Assembly: GCA_022823225.1 (NCBI GenBank)
Contig: JAJDXM010000050.1
Coordinates: 1 to 64,000, forward strand
DNA length: 64,000 nucleotides
DNA from: Gemmatimonadota bacterium
GTDB taxonomy: Bacteria; Gemmatimonadota; Gemmatimonadetes; Longimicrobiales; Gaopeijiaceae
Direction of reading: 5' to 3'
Shown: piece after piece, positions 17,071-26,206 of the stretch
Layout of the letters: every line of letters begins with the position of its first letter
How positions within the stretch are numbered: position 1 is the stretch's first letter
Notes under the pieces: model-generated
Told to the model about the DNA's origin: nothing
The model's input: the letters and a program-made list of their open reading frames with translations, nothing else
Databases searched by the model: none
Position numbers and translations under genes: made by a program

Positions 17071-17155
17071 TGCGCGCCCCTTGTTGCCATGCGTTCCGAA
17101 GCCAGATTGAAGCCATCGATTCGAACCTCACCAAAAAAACCGCCCAGAGGAAGAC

Positions 17156-18559
17156 ATGCCGCCACCAGAGCCCTCGGCGCACCGCGTGTTCCGTTGCGAG
17201 CAACTCCTGGTGGGAGACGCGTGGCTGCAGGATGCGCGTGTGGAGGTCGACTCGCTGGGGCGGATCGCCTCCGTGGCCCCGCACAGTGCGGACAATGCCT
17301 GTGAGCAGATCCCCGGCTGGACGGTCCCCGGGGTGCCCAACCTGCACAGCCACTCCTTTCAGCGCGCGCTGGCGGGACTGGCCGAGGCGCCTGCAGCCGC
17401 TTCCTTCTGGAGCTGGCGGGAAGTCATGTACGGCCTGGCGGAGCTTCTGACTCCCGAGGACATCGAGGCGATCTCCCGGCAGCTCTATGTCGAAATGCTC
17501 AAGGCGGGCTTCACCTGCGTGGGTGAATTCCACTACCTGCACAATCTTCCCGGCGGGGGCGCCTACGCCGACCGGGCGGAGACGAGTCGCCGGGTCGTCG
17601 CGGCCGCGGACGCAGCGGGAATCGGGCTCGTCCACATGCCGGTCGTCTACGAAACCGGCGGACCCGGGGGCGAGCCGCTCGCGGGCGGCCAGCTGCGCTT
17701 TCGGCTCGGCCTCGACGGGGCTGCACTCATTCGCGATGCCCTCGCCGGGGATATCTCCGCGGCCGGCGCCAACCTGGGACTGGCGCTCCACAGCGTCCGG
17801 GCCGTGCGTCCCGAAACCTTCCGCCGCGTTGCCGAAGATCCGCCCGCGCCCGGAACACCCATGCACATCCATGTGGCCGAACAGGAGCGGGAGGTCCGGG
17901 AGAGCGTAGCCCTCCACAATGCGCGACCGGTGGAGTGGCTTTTCGATCATGTGTCCGTGGACGGGGCATGGTGTCTTGTCCACGCAACCCACGTGAGCGA
18001 CGCGGAGTCGGCCGCAATCGTTGATGCGAACGCTGTGGTCGCACTGTGCCCCACCACCGAGGCGAATCTCGGAGACGGTCTCTTCCCGCTGGGGGCCTTC
18101 GCGGCGCGGGGCGGCCGATTCGGGATCGGAACCGACTCGCACGTCTCGAGGAACCCCGTCGAGGAGCTGCGGCTGCTCGAGTACGGGCAGCGGCTCCACT
18201 CCCGAACCAGAACGGTGCCTCACGCCGCTCCGAACGCGGAGCGCGGAGGGGCCCTGGTTGGTGCGGGCGGCGCCCTGCTCCGCCACGCGTGGGAGAACGG
18301 GTGCCGGGCGCTCGCCTGGAACGCCGGGACGGTGGCTGTCGGGCGGCGGGCCGACCTGGTCGTCCTCGAGGCGGAGCACCCGGCGCTCGCCGGGCGCGGG
18401 GGTCACACGGTTCTGGACTCGTGGGTGTTCTCGGGAACGGACAGCCCCGTGCGTGACGTGATGGTCGGTGGCGTCTGGGTCGTCCGGGACGGGTGCCATG
18501 AACACGAAGCCGAGGCGGCCGAGGCCTTCGCCAGGACGGTCCGGGGACTGCGGGGCTGA
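17156..18559 (+). CDS. hutF: N-formimidoyl-L-glutamate deiminase
   Basis: A 467-residue amidohydrolase that deaminates formimidoyl-glutamate to N-formyl-glutamate plus ammonia. NLHSHSFQRALAG is the metal HxH signature with the HutF-specific SFQRA continuation; MHIHVAEQEREVRE, VHATHV and GIGTDSHVSRNPVEELR supply further ligand and active-site positions. AGAGGAAG sits just upstream of the ATG. It indicates the five-step histidine route, which needs an N-formylglutamate deformylase (HutG) not present in the window. It ends 19 nt from the convergent end of hutU. Confidence 0.95.
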   Translation: MPPPEPSAHRVFRCEQLLVGDAWLQDARVEVDSLGRIASVAPHSADNACEQIPGWTVPGVPNLHSHSFQRALAGLAEAPAAASFWSWREVMYGLAELLTPEDIEAISRQLYVEMLKAGFTCVGEFHYLHNLPGGGAYADRAETSRRVVAAADAAGIGLVHMPVVYETGGPGGEPLAGGQLRFRLGLDGAALIRDALAGDISAAGANLGLALHSVRAVRPETFRRVAEDPPAPGTPMHIHVAEQEREVRESVALHNARPVEWLFDHVSVDGAWCLVHATHVSDAESAAIVDANAVVALCPTTEANLGDGLFPLGAFAARGGRFGIGTDSHVSRNPVEELRLLEYGQRLHSRTRTVPHAAPNAERGGALVGAGGALLRHAWENGCRALAWNAGTVAVGRRADLVVLEAEHPALAGRGGHTVLDSWVFSGTDSPVRDVMVGGVWVVRDGCHEHEAEAAEAFARTVRGLRG

Positions 18560-18578
18560 TCCATCCGGCAGAGCCCCG

Positions 18579-20273
18579 TCAACCCATGGGGATTCTGAGC
18601 CCGTGCACGCGCGCCGTGGCTGCCGCCTCCTCGTACCCGGCATCGGCGTGGCGGGCGACTCCGATTCCGGGGTCGTTCGTCAGCACACGCTCGATCCTGC
18701 CGCGCATCTCCGCCGTTCCGTCGGCGACGACGACCTGCCCGGCGTGCAGGGAATCCCCAATCCCCACACCGCCCCCGTGGTGGAAGGACACCCAGCTTGC
18801 CCCTGACGCCGTGTTCAGGAGCGCGTTGAGGACAGGCCAGTCCGCAACCGCGTCCGTCCCGTCCCGCATTCCCTCGGTCTCGCGGTACGGCGAAGCGACC
18901 GACCCCGTGTCGAGGTGGTCCCGCCCGATCACGATCGGAGCGGTGATCTCCCCGCTGGCCACCAGGTCGTTCATCGCCACGCCGAAGCGCGCGCGGTCTC
19001 CCTGTCCCAGCCAGCAGATCCGCGCCGGCAGTCCCTGGAAGGCCACCTGCTCGCGTGCCATCCGGATCCAGCGGCAAAGGTGTGCGTCCTCGGGGAACAT
19101 CTCCAGCACGAGGTCGTCGGTGCGATGGATGTCCGCCGGGTCGCCGGACAGCGCGACCCAGCGGAACGGTCCCCTGCCCTCGCAGAAGAGTGGCCGAACA
19201 TACGCCGGGACGAACCCCGGATAGTCAAAGGCGTCCTCGAACCCCGCCTCGCGCGCGTAGCCTCTCAGGTTGTTTCCATAGTCCACCGCCACCGCCCCGA
19301 GTTTCTTCATCCCGACGATCGCCTCACAGTGGGCGCGGATCGATGCCATCGAGCGCCGGCGGTACGCGCCGCGGTCGCGGTCGCGCAGCTCTGCGGCCTC
19401 GTGCAGCGACAGGCCGGCGGGGACATACCCGTCGACCGGGTCGTGCGCCGAGGTCTGGTCGGTCACGATATCGGGGACGATCCCCCGGGCGAGCAACCCG
19501 GGGAGCACCTCGGCGCAATTCCCGACCAGTCCCACGGACAGCGCCTCCCCGGCCGCTGCCGCGCCTCGCACCCAGCGGATCGCCTCCTCCACGTCACCGG
19601 TCATGCGGTCGCAGTAGCGCGTCTCGATGCGGCGCCGGATCCGCTCCGGATCGACCTCCACGACGAGAACGGCCGCACCGTTCATCGTGGCCGCCAGGGG
19701 CTGTGCGCCGCCCATGCCGCCCATGCCTCCGGTCAGAATCCATCGGCCGGCGAGAGAACCGCCGAAGTGCGTTCGCGCCATGGCGCCGAAGGTCTCGTAT
19801 GTGCCCTGCAGGATCCCCTGCGTGCCGATGTAGATCCAGGAGCCGGCCGTCATCTGCCCGTACATCATGAGGCCCCGCCGCTCCAGTTCGTGGAAGTGCT
19901 CCCACGTCGCCCAGCGGCCGACCAGATTCGAGTTCGCGATCAGGACTCGCGGAGCGCTCGCATGGGTGCTGAACACCGCGACGGGCTTGCCCGACTGTAC
20001 GATGAGCGTCTCATCGTTCTCCAGCTCCCTCAGGCACGCGACGATCGCATCGAAGGCGGCCCAGCTGCGCGCGGCACGCCCGGTCCCTCCGTAGACCACC
20101 AGTTCACCCGGCTTCTCGGCAACATTGGGGTCCAGGTTGTTCATGAGCATCCTCAACGCCGCCTCCTGCGTCCATCCCTTGCAGCCGAGACTTTCGCCGC
20201 GGGGCGCCCTGACCGTCCGCGCGGCGTGGACGGGCTGTGATTCCGATTGAGCAGGTACCGGCCCTGTGGTCAT
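18579..20273 (-). CDS. hutU: Urocanate hydratase
   Basis: A 564-residue NAD+-dependent hydratase converting urocanate to imidazolonepropionate, step two of histidine degradation. [17 protein letters not shown], the glycine-rich [18 protein letters not shown] near the NAD site and [20 protein letters not shown] are family hallmarks. AAGGA lies 7 nt upstream of the ATG at 20273, which overlaps the hutH stop (ATGA); this is a translationally coupled hutH-hutU pair. The frame is open further upstream only as an antisense of hutH. Confidence 0.96.
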   Translation of the reverse strand: MTTGPVPAQSESQPVHAARTVRAPRGESLGCKGWTQEAALRMLMNNLDPNVAEKPGELVVYGGTGRAARSWAAFDAIVACLRELENDETLIVQSGKPVAVFSTHASAPRVLIANSNLVGRWATWEHFHELERRGLMMYGQMTAGSWIYIGTQGILQGTYETFGAMARTHFGGSLAGRWILTGGMGGMGGAQPLAATMNGAAVLVVEVDPERIRRRIETRYCDRMTGDVEEAIRWVRGAAAAGEALSVGLVGNCAEVLPGLLARGIVPDIVTDQTSAHDPVDGYVPAGLSLHEAAELRDRDRGAYRRRSMASIRAHCEAIVGMKKLGAVAVDYGNNLRGYAREAGFEDAFDYPGFVPAYVRPLFCEGRGPFRWVALSGDPADIHRTDDLVLEMFPEDAHLCRWIRMAREQVAFQGLPARICWLGQGDRARFGVAMNDLVASGEITAPIVIGRDHLDTGSVASPYRETEGMRDGTDAVADWPVLNALLNTASGASWVSFHHGGGVGIGDSLHAGQVVVADGTAEMRGRIERVLTNDPGIGVARHADAGYEEAAATARVHGLRIPMG

Positions 20274-21787
20274 GTTGAATTCCTTGCCAGGGGGTTCGAG
20301 AGCGCACCGTCGGCGACCAGCTCGAGCACCGCCGCGATGTCGCCCGTCAGGACCCTGTCTTCGATGAGGGGAGGAACCCTGTCCCGGACGGCCTCGAGGG
20401 CGCGCTCGACGCCGCTGCCCGCCTTCAGGGGACGATGGAACTCGATGGCCTGCGTTCCGCACAGCACTTCGGCTGCGAGCACGGTCTCCAGCAGGGTGAT
20501 GCTCCTGCGGAGTTTCCTCGCGGCCGCCATGCCCATCGACACGTGATCCTCCTGGGACGCGCTCGTGGGAACGGAATCGATGCTCGCGGGGCTCGCGAGA
20601 ACGCGCATCTCGGAGAGCGCGTCGGCGGCCGTGACCTGCACGATCATCAGGCCCGAGCGCATGCCGGGTCCGGGCGAGAGGAAGGCGGGCAGGCCCGAGA
20701 GGTCGGGGTTGAGGAGCCGCTCGATGCGGCGCTCCGAAATTGAGGCCAGGTCGGCTGCTGCGATTGCGACGAGGTCGAGGCATTGCGCGACAACCTGCCC
20801 ATGGAAATTGCCGCCGCTGAGGACTAGACCATCGTCGGGGAACAGGAGCGGGTTGTCGGTCGCCGAATTGGCCTCGGTGGCGAGGATCCGCCGCGCGTAG
20901 GCGTTCGCTTCCCGGGCCGCGCCGTGTACCTGGGGCATGCAGCGCAGCGAATAGGCGTCCTGCACCCTCGGATCTCCCTCGCGGTGCGACTCGCGGATCT
21001 CCGAGCCGGCGAGAAGTGCCCGCAGCCGCCGCGCGCTGGCGATCTGTCCCGGATGGGGCCTGGCCGAGTGGATCGGGGCGCGGAAGGGTTGTGGCGTGCC
21101 GCGGAGCCCCTCGAGCGAGATGGCGCCGGCGACGTCCGCGGTATCGAGGGCGCGCCCGAATCGCTGTGCCGCAACGATGCCGATCCCGGTCACGGCCTGC
21201 GTCCCGTTGACGAGTGCGAGCCCCTCCTTCTCGGCCAGTTCCAGCGGCGGGATTCCCGCCCCGGCGAGCAATTGCCCGGCGTCGCCCTCCTCGCCGCCGG
21301 CCTCGGCCCTGCCCTCGCCCATCAAGGCGAGAGCGATGTGCGCGAGGGGCCCCAGATCGCCGCTTGCCCCCACCGAGCCGATCTCGGGAACCACGGGGTG
21401 GATCCCGAGATTGAGCAGGTCCAGGAGTCGCTCGACCACGGCCCGGCGGCACCCGGACTGTCCCCTCGCCAGGGCGTTCGCCCTGAGGAGGAGGATCGCG
21501 CGGACCTCGTCGGAAGGGAGCGCGCGGCCCGCCCCGGCGGCATGGCTTCTCACCATGTTGCGCTGAAGCGCGCGTTGCGCGTCCTTCGCGATGCGCACGT
21601 CCGCGAGCCGTCCGAAGCCGGTGTTGACGCCGTACACGGGGTCCTCGCCCTCGAGGAGGCGGGCAAGGAACTCGCGCGAGGCGCTGATCCGCCGGCCGGC
21701 GCCCTCGTCGAGGCGCACCGGCGCACCCGCCCGCGCCACCGCCTCGACCTGCTCCAGGGTGAGGCTGTGGCCATCCAGCGTGATCAA
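20270..21787 (-). CDS. hutH: Histidine ammonia-lyase
   Basis: A 505-residue enzyme of the MIO-cofactor lyase family that deaminates histidine to urocanate. [14 protein letters not shown] holds the Ala-Ser-Gly triad that cyclises to the MIO group, and [10 protein letters not shown] is the N-terminal signature. I choose the TTG at 21787 because GGAGG lies about 7 nt upstream and the protein then has the family length; the frame stays open to 21946 without family similarity. The TTG overlaps the stop codon of the upstream UGA-containing gene by 4 nt, tying both to one transcript. Confidence 0.95.
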   Translation of the reverse strand: MITLDGHSLTLEQVEAVARAGAPVRLDEGAGRRISASREFLARLLEGEDPVYGVNTGFGRLADVRIAKDAQRALQRNMVRSHAAGAGRALPSDEVRAILLLRANALARGQSGCRRAVVERLLDLLNLGIHPVVPEIGSVGASGDLGPLAHIALALMGEGRAEAGGEEGDAGQLLAGAGIPPLELAEKEGLALVNGTQAVTGIGIVAAQRFGRALDTADVAGAISLEGLRGTPQPFRAPIHSARPHPGQIASARRLRALLAGSEIRESHREGDPRVQDAYSLRCMPQVHGAAREANAYARRILATEANSATDNPLLFPDDGLVLSGGNFHGQVVAQCLDLVAIAAADLASISERRIERLLNPDLSGLPAFLSPGPGMRSGLMIVQVTAADALSEMRVLASPASIDSVPTSASQEDHVSMGMAAARKLRRSITLLETVLAAEVLCGTQAIEFHRPLKAGSGVERALEAVRDRVPPLIEDRVLTGDIAAVLELVADGALSNPLARNST

Positions 21788-22407
21788 CGCCGCCCCTCCC
21801 CCGCGCGCCGCACACGTGCCTCGCGGAGCGCGTCGAATTCGTCCCGTGTGAGGGTGGGCTCCCGGGTGTCCCAGCCGTCTTCGAGTTCCACGCCCAACCC
21901 GTCGGCGAGGCGGTTCACATAGTTGTAGTAGGCGACAATCTGGCAAATATCGAGGATTGCCCGGTCGCTGAAACCCGCTGCGCGCAGGGCACCCGCGTCA
22001 TCCCGGGTCACGCCGCCCGGGTCGCGAGTCAGCTTGCTGGCGTAGTCGAGCATTGCGAGGTCGCGATCATTCAGCGAATCGGGGCGGCGGCCCCTGGCAA
22101 GCGCGCCCGCGATCTCCGGCGTGCCGGTGAGCTTACGGAGGCCCGCCCCGTGATGATTGATTCAATAGAAGCAGTCGTTCTCGGCCGAGACACTGACCGC
22201 GATCATCTCGCGCTGAACGCGCGACAGCGGGGACGGTCCCGCCATCAGGTGCCGATAGAGATCGTAGTGGTGCCGCATGGACGGCGGGTTGAGCGAATGG
22301 ATGCGCAGGATGTTGTCCAGATTCCCGCGCGCATCGGCCAGGCGGGTGTGGAGCGCCGCCAACTGCGTCCCTCCCTCAGCGGGCGATGCGTATCGAATGT
22401 GGGCCAT
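21784..22407 (-). CDS. AhpD-like peroxidase-related enzyme with an in-frame UGA: probable selenoprotein (CxxU)
   Basis: Two abutting reading frames in the same phase read as one 207-residue carboxymuconolactone decarboxylase/AhpD-family protein, separated only by TGA at 22164-22162. The upstream half ends in [20 protein letters not shown] then FY, where relatives have a CxxC redox motif. UGA takes the place of the second Cys (Cys79-Phe-Tyr-Sec82), and homology continues with [15 protein letters not shown]. Family members reduce peroxides or act as thiol reductants through this Cys pair. A hairpin suited to a bacterial SECIS lies just downstream. The start is ATG 22407 (MAHIRYASP) or 22419; no strong ribosome site. 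It heads an overlapped transcript with hutH-hutU. A point mutation giving a pseudogene is the alternative. Confidence 0.82.
22135..22164 (-). promoter_or_regulatory. UGA(Sec) codon and candidate bacterial SECIS hairpin
   Basis: UGA occupies 22164-22162. Ten nt later, 22151-22135 can fold into a six-pair stem (ACGGGG / CCTCCGT read with one G-U pair and closure by G-C) with a five-nt loop CGGGC at 22145-22141. The loop begins about 17 nt after UGA and has G at its second position, matching the loose bacterial SECIS pattern of a small G-containing loop a few helical turns beyond UGA. Folded by eye only. Confidence 0.55.
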
Positions 22408-22469
22408 GATCCATGACATGATGGCGGGTGAGCAGCGCGGTCGAGCGTGCGTCGCCTTCCGATTGCAGC

Positions 22470-22491
22470 GGCGGCCTGTCCATGGGCCGCC
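22470..22491 (-). terminator. Strong hairpin immediately after tRNA-Cys
   Basis: Perfect 7-bp inverted repeat GGCGGCC / GGCCGCC with an 8-nt loop, starting 3 nt after the tRNA-Cys 3' end. No T-run follows, so it is either a U-less terminator, a pause site for Rho, or a processing/stability hairpin at the end of the tRNA transcript. Confidence 0.4.
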
Positions 22492-22493
22492 AG

Positions 22494-22565
<72 letters not shown>

Positions 22566-22644
22566 GATGCGAAAGGGGCGCGGCAACCGCCGTCGCCCCC
22601 CAGTCAGCGGCTCTCAAGCCGCGTCTGGACCAACCGAACTGCAG

Positions 22645-22717
<73 letters not shown>

Positions 22718-22747
22718 ACTTGGACCAAGAAGCCGTGGGCAACCCCG

Positions 22748-22765
22748 TGACGCGAAGGCGCGTCA
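22748..22765. repeat. Perfect inverted repeat in the tRNA leader
   Basis: TGACGCG-AAGG-CGCGTCA forms a 7-bp stem with a tetraloop between the tRNA-Gly promoter and the mature 5' end. It may protect or help process the precursor, or be an operator; nothing decides between them. Confidence 0.5.
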
Positions 22766-22790
22766 AAGTGCTCTGCCACGGCCTCCTAGA

Positions 22791-22819
22791 ACCCTAGAGA
22801 TGGCAGCACGGGCTGTCAA
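22791..22819 (-). promoter_or_regulatory. Promoter of the tRNA-Gly/tRNA-Cys transcript
   Basis: On the minus strand a perfect TTGACA (22819-22814) is followed after exactly 17 nt by TAGGGT (22796-22791), predicting a start about 65 nt upstream of tRNA-Gly. It overlaps the upstream end of the open frame of the beta-barrel gene, which argues that that protein starts further in. Confidence 0.6.
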
Positions 22820-22925
22820 GCGTCCCGGGCCGCCCCTCGCCTTCCGTTCGAGTTTGGGGTCTACGGCATTATCTTCACGAACCGACACGTCCCGATCACA
22901 CCTCTACCGAGCTGCCGAAGAAGCC

Positions 22926-24506
22926 TTGCGTCGAAGAGCAATTCCGGTCGTCGCCGCGATCTGCGGCCTGGCGATGTCCTCGGCGGCCAGCGGCCAGGAA
23001 GCGTACACTCCGCTGGTTCCCCGAGGGAAGATCCGGCTCGACGCCCGGGGCATCTACTCGTCCTTCCATGAGCTGCTTGGAGTGGAGTCGGACCCGGCAG
23101 GTGGCGCCCCCGCGCTGGGTGACGCCTTCAGCGGGATTGTGGGCAGCCGGCTTTTCCCGTTCCTGGGTCCTTCCGAATCCGTCGTGAACTCGATCCTCGA
23201 CGAGCACTGGGACCTCAGCCTCGGATCGATTTCGGCAGCGATGGAGAAGGGCACGGCTTCGGTCCCTCTTGCCATCGATGTCGGGGTGTTCGACTGGCTC
23301 ACGGTGGGCGCTGTCGTGCCCCTGGTCGGCAACGAGACGGAGTTCACCTTGCACTTCGCCGCCGATTCGGCCTTCGCCAACGCCGGTTTCAGCCCGGCTC
23401 GGGACCGGGGCGTGCTGGTAGCCAGCTTCCTGAACGACCTCGGGACTTCGATCAGCGGATACGGAGACTATCGCGACGCGGCGTGCCTGATGGATCCCGA
23501 CTCCCCGGAGTGCGGGGGCGCGACGCAGGTTCTTGGCGCCGCGCGCGCGTTCGAGAACGCCTTGGTGCTCCTGTACGAAGAGATGTTCGCGCCGCTGCAG
23601 GGCTCGCGCGCGGGAGAGGCGCTGCAGGCGAGGCTGGACGAGCTTGGCGCGGCCTTCGCCGAAGCGGGTCTCACGGGACCGGTCGCCGTGCCCCTCGCGA
23701 CCGCCCCGTTGACCGTAGAGGATCTCCAGACGCTCGTAACCGATCCCCTTTACGGAATCGAAGCGAGCCACCCCCTGGCCGGCTGGCGTTCCCCGTGGCG
23801 GCTTGGTGACCTGGAGGTGCGGGCCGATGCGCGGTTGGCCGAGACGGGAGACCGGGGCACCACGCCCAGGATCGTGGCCGGGGCCGGCGCGACGGTCAGG
23901 CTGCCCACCGGGTCCCATGACGATCCCGCCAACTTCCTGGACAGCGGTTCGGGGGACGGCCAGTGGGACGTGGAACTGCGCGGCTGGATGAACGGGCATT
24001 GGCCCCGCGGTCTGGGGCTCTGGGCCGATCTTCGCTATGGCCTGCAGGCCAGCGGCACGACGGAACGGCGCGTATTCGACCAGGGCGTCACCTTCGCACC
24101 GGCCGCATCGCAGGCCTCGCTTGCCTGGAACCCCGGCGACTACCAGCGCCTCGAACTCGCCCCGTGGCTGCGCCTGGCCGACGGGCTGACCGTGCTGGCG
24201 GGCTACCGGTTCTTCCGCAAGGGCGAAGACTCCTTCTCGATAAGGGCCGGCGACGCGCCGGAGGACGTGTCCTCCACGCCGGGGGACCCCGTGCTCCTCG
24301 TCCCGGGAACCGGGTTCAGCGCAAGCCACGTTCTCCTCGGCATGGTATACAACCGATCCGCGGCGGAGTCCGACGGAATCGCGGGGTATCCGCTCGAGAT
24401 CCGCGCCGTGTTCCGGCAGGCGGTGGGAGGCAGCGGAGGCGCCGTCCCGCGCGAGACTTCATTCGAGGTGGGGTTCCGGCTCTTCTACGGCATCTGGGGA
24501 GGCTGA
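22926..24506 (+). CDS. Outer-membrane beta-barrel protein of unknown function
   Basis: A 526-residue exported protein. A typical signal peptide (RRRAIPVVAAICGLAMSSAASGQ) leads into a mature region of alternating amphipathic strands and turns. Examples are GKIRLDARGIYSSF, VGVFDWLTVGAVVPLV, LEVRADARLAE and ELAPWLRLADGLTVLAGYRFF; the last strand ends in VGFRLFYGIW. This resembles transporter-like or porin-like barrels common in this group. The TTG at 22926 directly precedes the signal peptide. The frame is open from an ATG at 22800, but that lies inside the tRNA promoter. The 3' end overlaps recN by 48 nt tail to tail. Confidence 0.72.
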   Translation: MRRRAIPVVAAICGLAMSSAASGQEAYTPLVPRGKIRLDARGIYSSFHELLGVESDPAGGAPALGDAFSGIVGSRLFPFLGPSESVVNSILDEHWDLSLGSISAAMEKGTASVPLAIDVGVFDWLTVGAVVPLVGNETEFTLHFAADSAFANAGFSPARDRGVLVASFLNDLGTSISGYGDYRDAACLMDPDSPECGGATQVLGAARAFENALVLLYEEMFAPLQGSRAGEALQARLDELGAAFAEAGLTGPVAVPLATAPLTVEDLQTLVTDPLYGIEASHPLAGWRSPWRLGDLEVRADARLAETGDRGTTPRIVAGAGATVRLPTGSHDDPANFLDSGSGDGQWDVELRGWMNGHWPRGLGLWADLRYGLQASGTTERRVFDQGVTFAPAASQASLAWNPGDYQRLELAPWLRLADGLTVLAGYRFFRKGEDSFSIRAGDAPEDVSSTPGDPVLLVPGTGFSASHVLLGMVYNRSAAESDGIAGYPLEIRAVFRQAVGGSGGAVPRETSFEVGFRLFYGIWGG

Positions 24507-26159
24507 AGCGAGCAGCGCGCGCGCGTGGTCGAGCGATGACCGCGAATCGGGGTCGCCTCCAAGCATGCGCGCGATCTCCCGGACCCGTTCCCCGGCGTCG
24601 AGACGCCTCAGCTCGGTCAGCGCCCTTGCCTTCACCGTGCGCTTCTCCGCCACGAAGTGGGTGGTCGCGCGCGACGCGATACGCGCCAAATGCGTGATTG
24701 CGACGACCTGCCGGCCCCGGGCCACCTCCACCAGCCGCTCGCCTACGCTTGCCGCGACCGTGCCCCCGATCCCGGCGTCGATTTCGTCGAAAACCAGGGT
24801 GGGCAGTTCGTCGATCCCCGCCAACACCGACTTCAGAGCCAGCATCACCCGGGACAGTTCGCCTCCCGAGGCGATTCGCGACAGGGGGCCCGGGGGGAAG
24901 CCCGGGTTCATCGTGGACATGAACCGGACCCTTTCGAGCCCCACGGACGACGGGGCCGGCAAGGTGTCGAAGTCCACCAGAAACCGACCTCCGTCGAGTC
25001 CCAGTGCCGGGAACACGGCCTCTGCCTCGCGGGACAGGCGGTCGGCCGCACGGCGGCGGCGGCGCGAGAGTTCCGTCGCCGCGCGCTTCCAATCGGCCTG
25101 CGCATCCTCCAGTTGGCGGCCAAGGGCCGCAGCGCCCATTTCGCCGGTTTCCAGTTCTTCCAGCTCGCTCGCCAGGGTCTCGCCGGTCTGGATCACCGCG
25201 GCGAGGGTCGGCCCGTACTTCCGCATGAGCGCCTGAACGGCGGCCTGCCGCTCGCGCAAGTGCTCCAGCCGCCCGGGGTCGTGATCGATCGCGTCCCCGT
25301 ACGACGCAAGTTCCGCGGCGGCGTCCGCAACGCGGTGGTAGGCATCTTCCAGCGACGCCGCGACGGAACTCAGCGCCGGGTCGGTCTCGCTCAGCCGACG
25401 CAGATGGGTCGCCGCACGCGAGAGCGCGTCCGTGACGGCCTCGTCGCCGCTGTGCAGAAGCGCCCGCAGCGCGTGGGTTTCACGCGAAAGCAGATCGGCG
25501 TTCGCAAGACGGCTGACCGCCACGCTCAGCTCCTCGTCCTCGCCTGGACGGATCCGCGCGGCCTGGATCTCACCGAGCCGAAAACGGATGAAGTCGGCGC
25601 GGCTCTCCAGTTCCTCCCTCCGCTGCTCGAGGGCTGCAAGCCGCTGCTGCAGCGCTTCTGCGAGACCATGGAGGTCCCGCACCCGCGACGCCAATGCCGC
25701 GCACCCGCCGAACAGGTCGAGGATTTCCCGCTGGAAACCGGCGGACATGAGCCGCTGGTGCTCGTGCTGACCATGGATGTCCACGAGAAGCGAACCGATC
25801 CGGCGCAGCACGCCCGCTGTCGCCGGGGACCCGTTCACCCAGGCCCGGCTCCGGCCTTCGCCGCGCACCTCCCGCCGCAGGATCAGGTGGCGATCATCCG
25901 CATCGACGCCCAGTTCGTCCAGCAGCGCCGCCACCTCCGCGAGCCCCTGGATGTCGGCCACGCCTTCCACCACGGCGCGCTTCGCCCCGCTGCGCACGGT
26001 GCCGGAAGAAGCACGACCCCCGAGCAGGACCTCCAGCGCGTGGACCACGATCGACTTGCCGGCACCCGTCTCGCCCGAGACGACGTTGAGTCCCGGTTCG
26101 AGCGAGATGGCCAGATCCTCGAGAACGGCGAAGTTGCGGATTCTGAGTTCGATCAGCAT
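24459..26159 (-). CDS. recN: DNA repair protein RecN
   Basis: A 566-residue SMC-like ATPase acting in double-strand-break repair. The N-terminal Walker A GETGAGKSIVVHALEVLLGG, the long central coiled coil (about residues 160-370) and the C-terminal Walker B region LPTLVFDEIDAGIGG with LARIASRATTHFVAEK are all in place. Length is normal. It is last in the rny-to-recN run, 47 nt downstream of nadK, and its 3' end overlaps the convergent beta-barrel gene. Confidence 0.96.
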   Translation of the reverse strand: MLIELRIRNFAVLEDLAISLEPGLNVVSGETGAGKSIVVHALEVLLGGRASSGTVRSGAKRAVVEGVADIQGLAEVAALLDELGVDADDRHLILRREVRGEGRSRAWVNGSPATAGVLRRIGSLLVDIHGQHEHQRLMSAGFQREILDLFGGCAALASRVRDLHGLAEALQQRLAALEQRREELESRADFIRFRLGEIQAARIRPGEDEELSVAVSRLANADLLSRETHALRALLHSGDEAVTDALSRAATHLRRLSETDPALSSVAASLEDAYHRVADAAAELASYGDAIDHDPGRLEHLRERQAAVQALMRKYGPTLAAVIQTGETLASELEELETGEMGAAALGRQLEDAQADWKRAATELSRRRRRAADRLSREAEAVFPALGLDGGRFLVDFDTLPAPSSVGLERVRFMSTMNPGFPPGPLSRIASGGELSRVMLALKSVLAGIDELPTLVFDEIDAGIGGTVAASVGERLVEVARGRQVVAITHLARIASRATTHFVAEKRTVKARALTELRRLDAGERVREIARMLGGDPDSRSSLDHARALLASASPDAVEEPEPHLE

Positions 26160-26206
26160 GTGAGAAGATCACAGGTTCCGGGGGGCGCTGGCATGGCCCG
26201 ACGGGA

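Noticed and set aside
21784-22407. Reading the UGA-split AhpD-like gene as two separate genes or a decayed pseudogene
   Set aside because: Both halves keep family sequence right up to the UGA, the frame is unbroken, the stop falls exactly on a catalytic Cys position, and the 3' half keeps its tight overlap with hutH. Decay remains possible but is less economical.
22566-22644. Possible third tRNA between tRNA-Gly and tRNA-Cys
   Set aside because: Only an isolated hairpin (GCGGCT-TGAG-AGCCGC) can be formed; no T-loop or acceptor pairing.
22800-22925. ATG at 22800 as start of the beta-barrel protein
   Set aside because: It lies in the tRNA promoter, and the added 42 residues separate the start from a perfect signal peptide.
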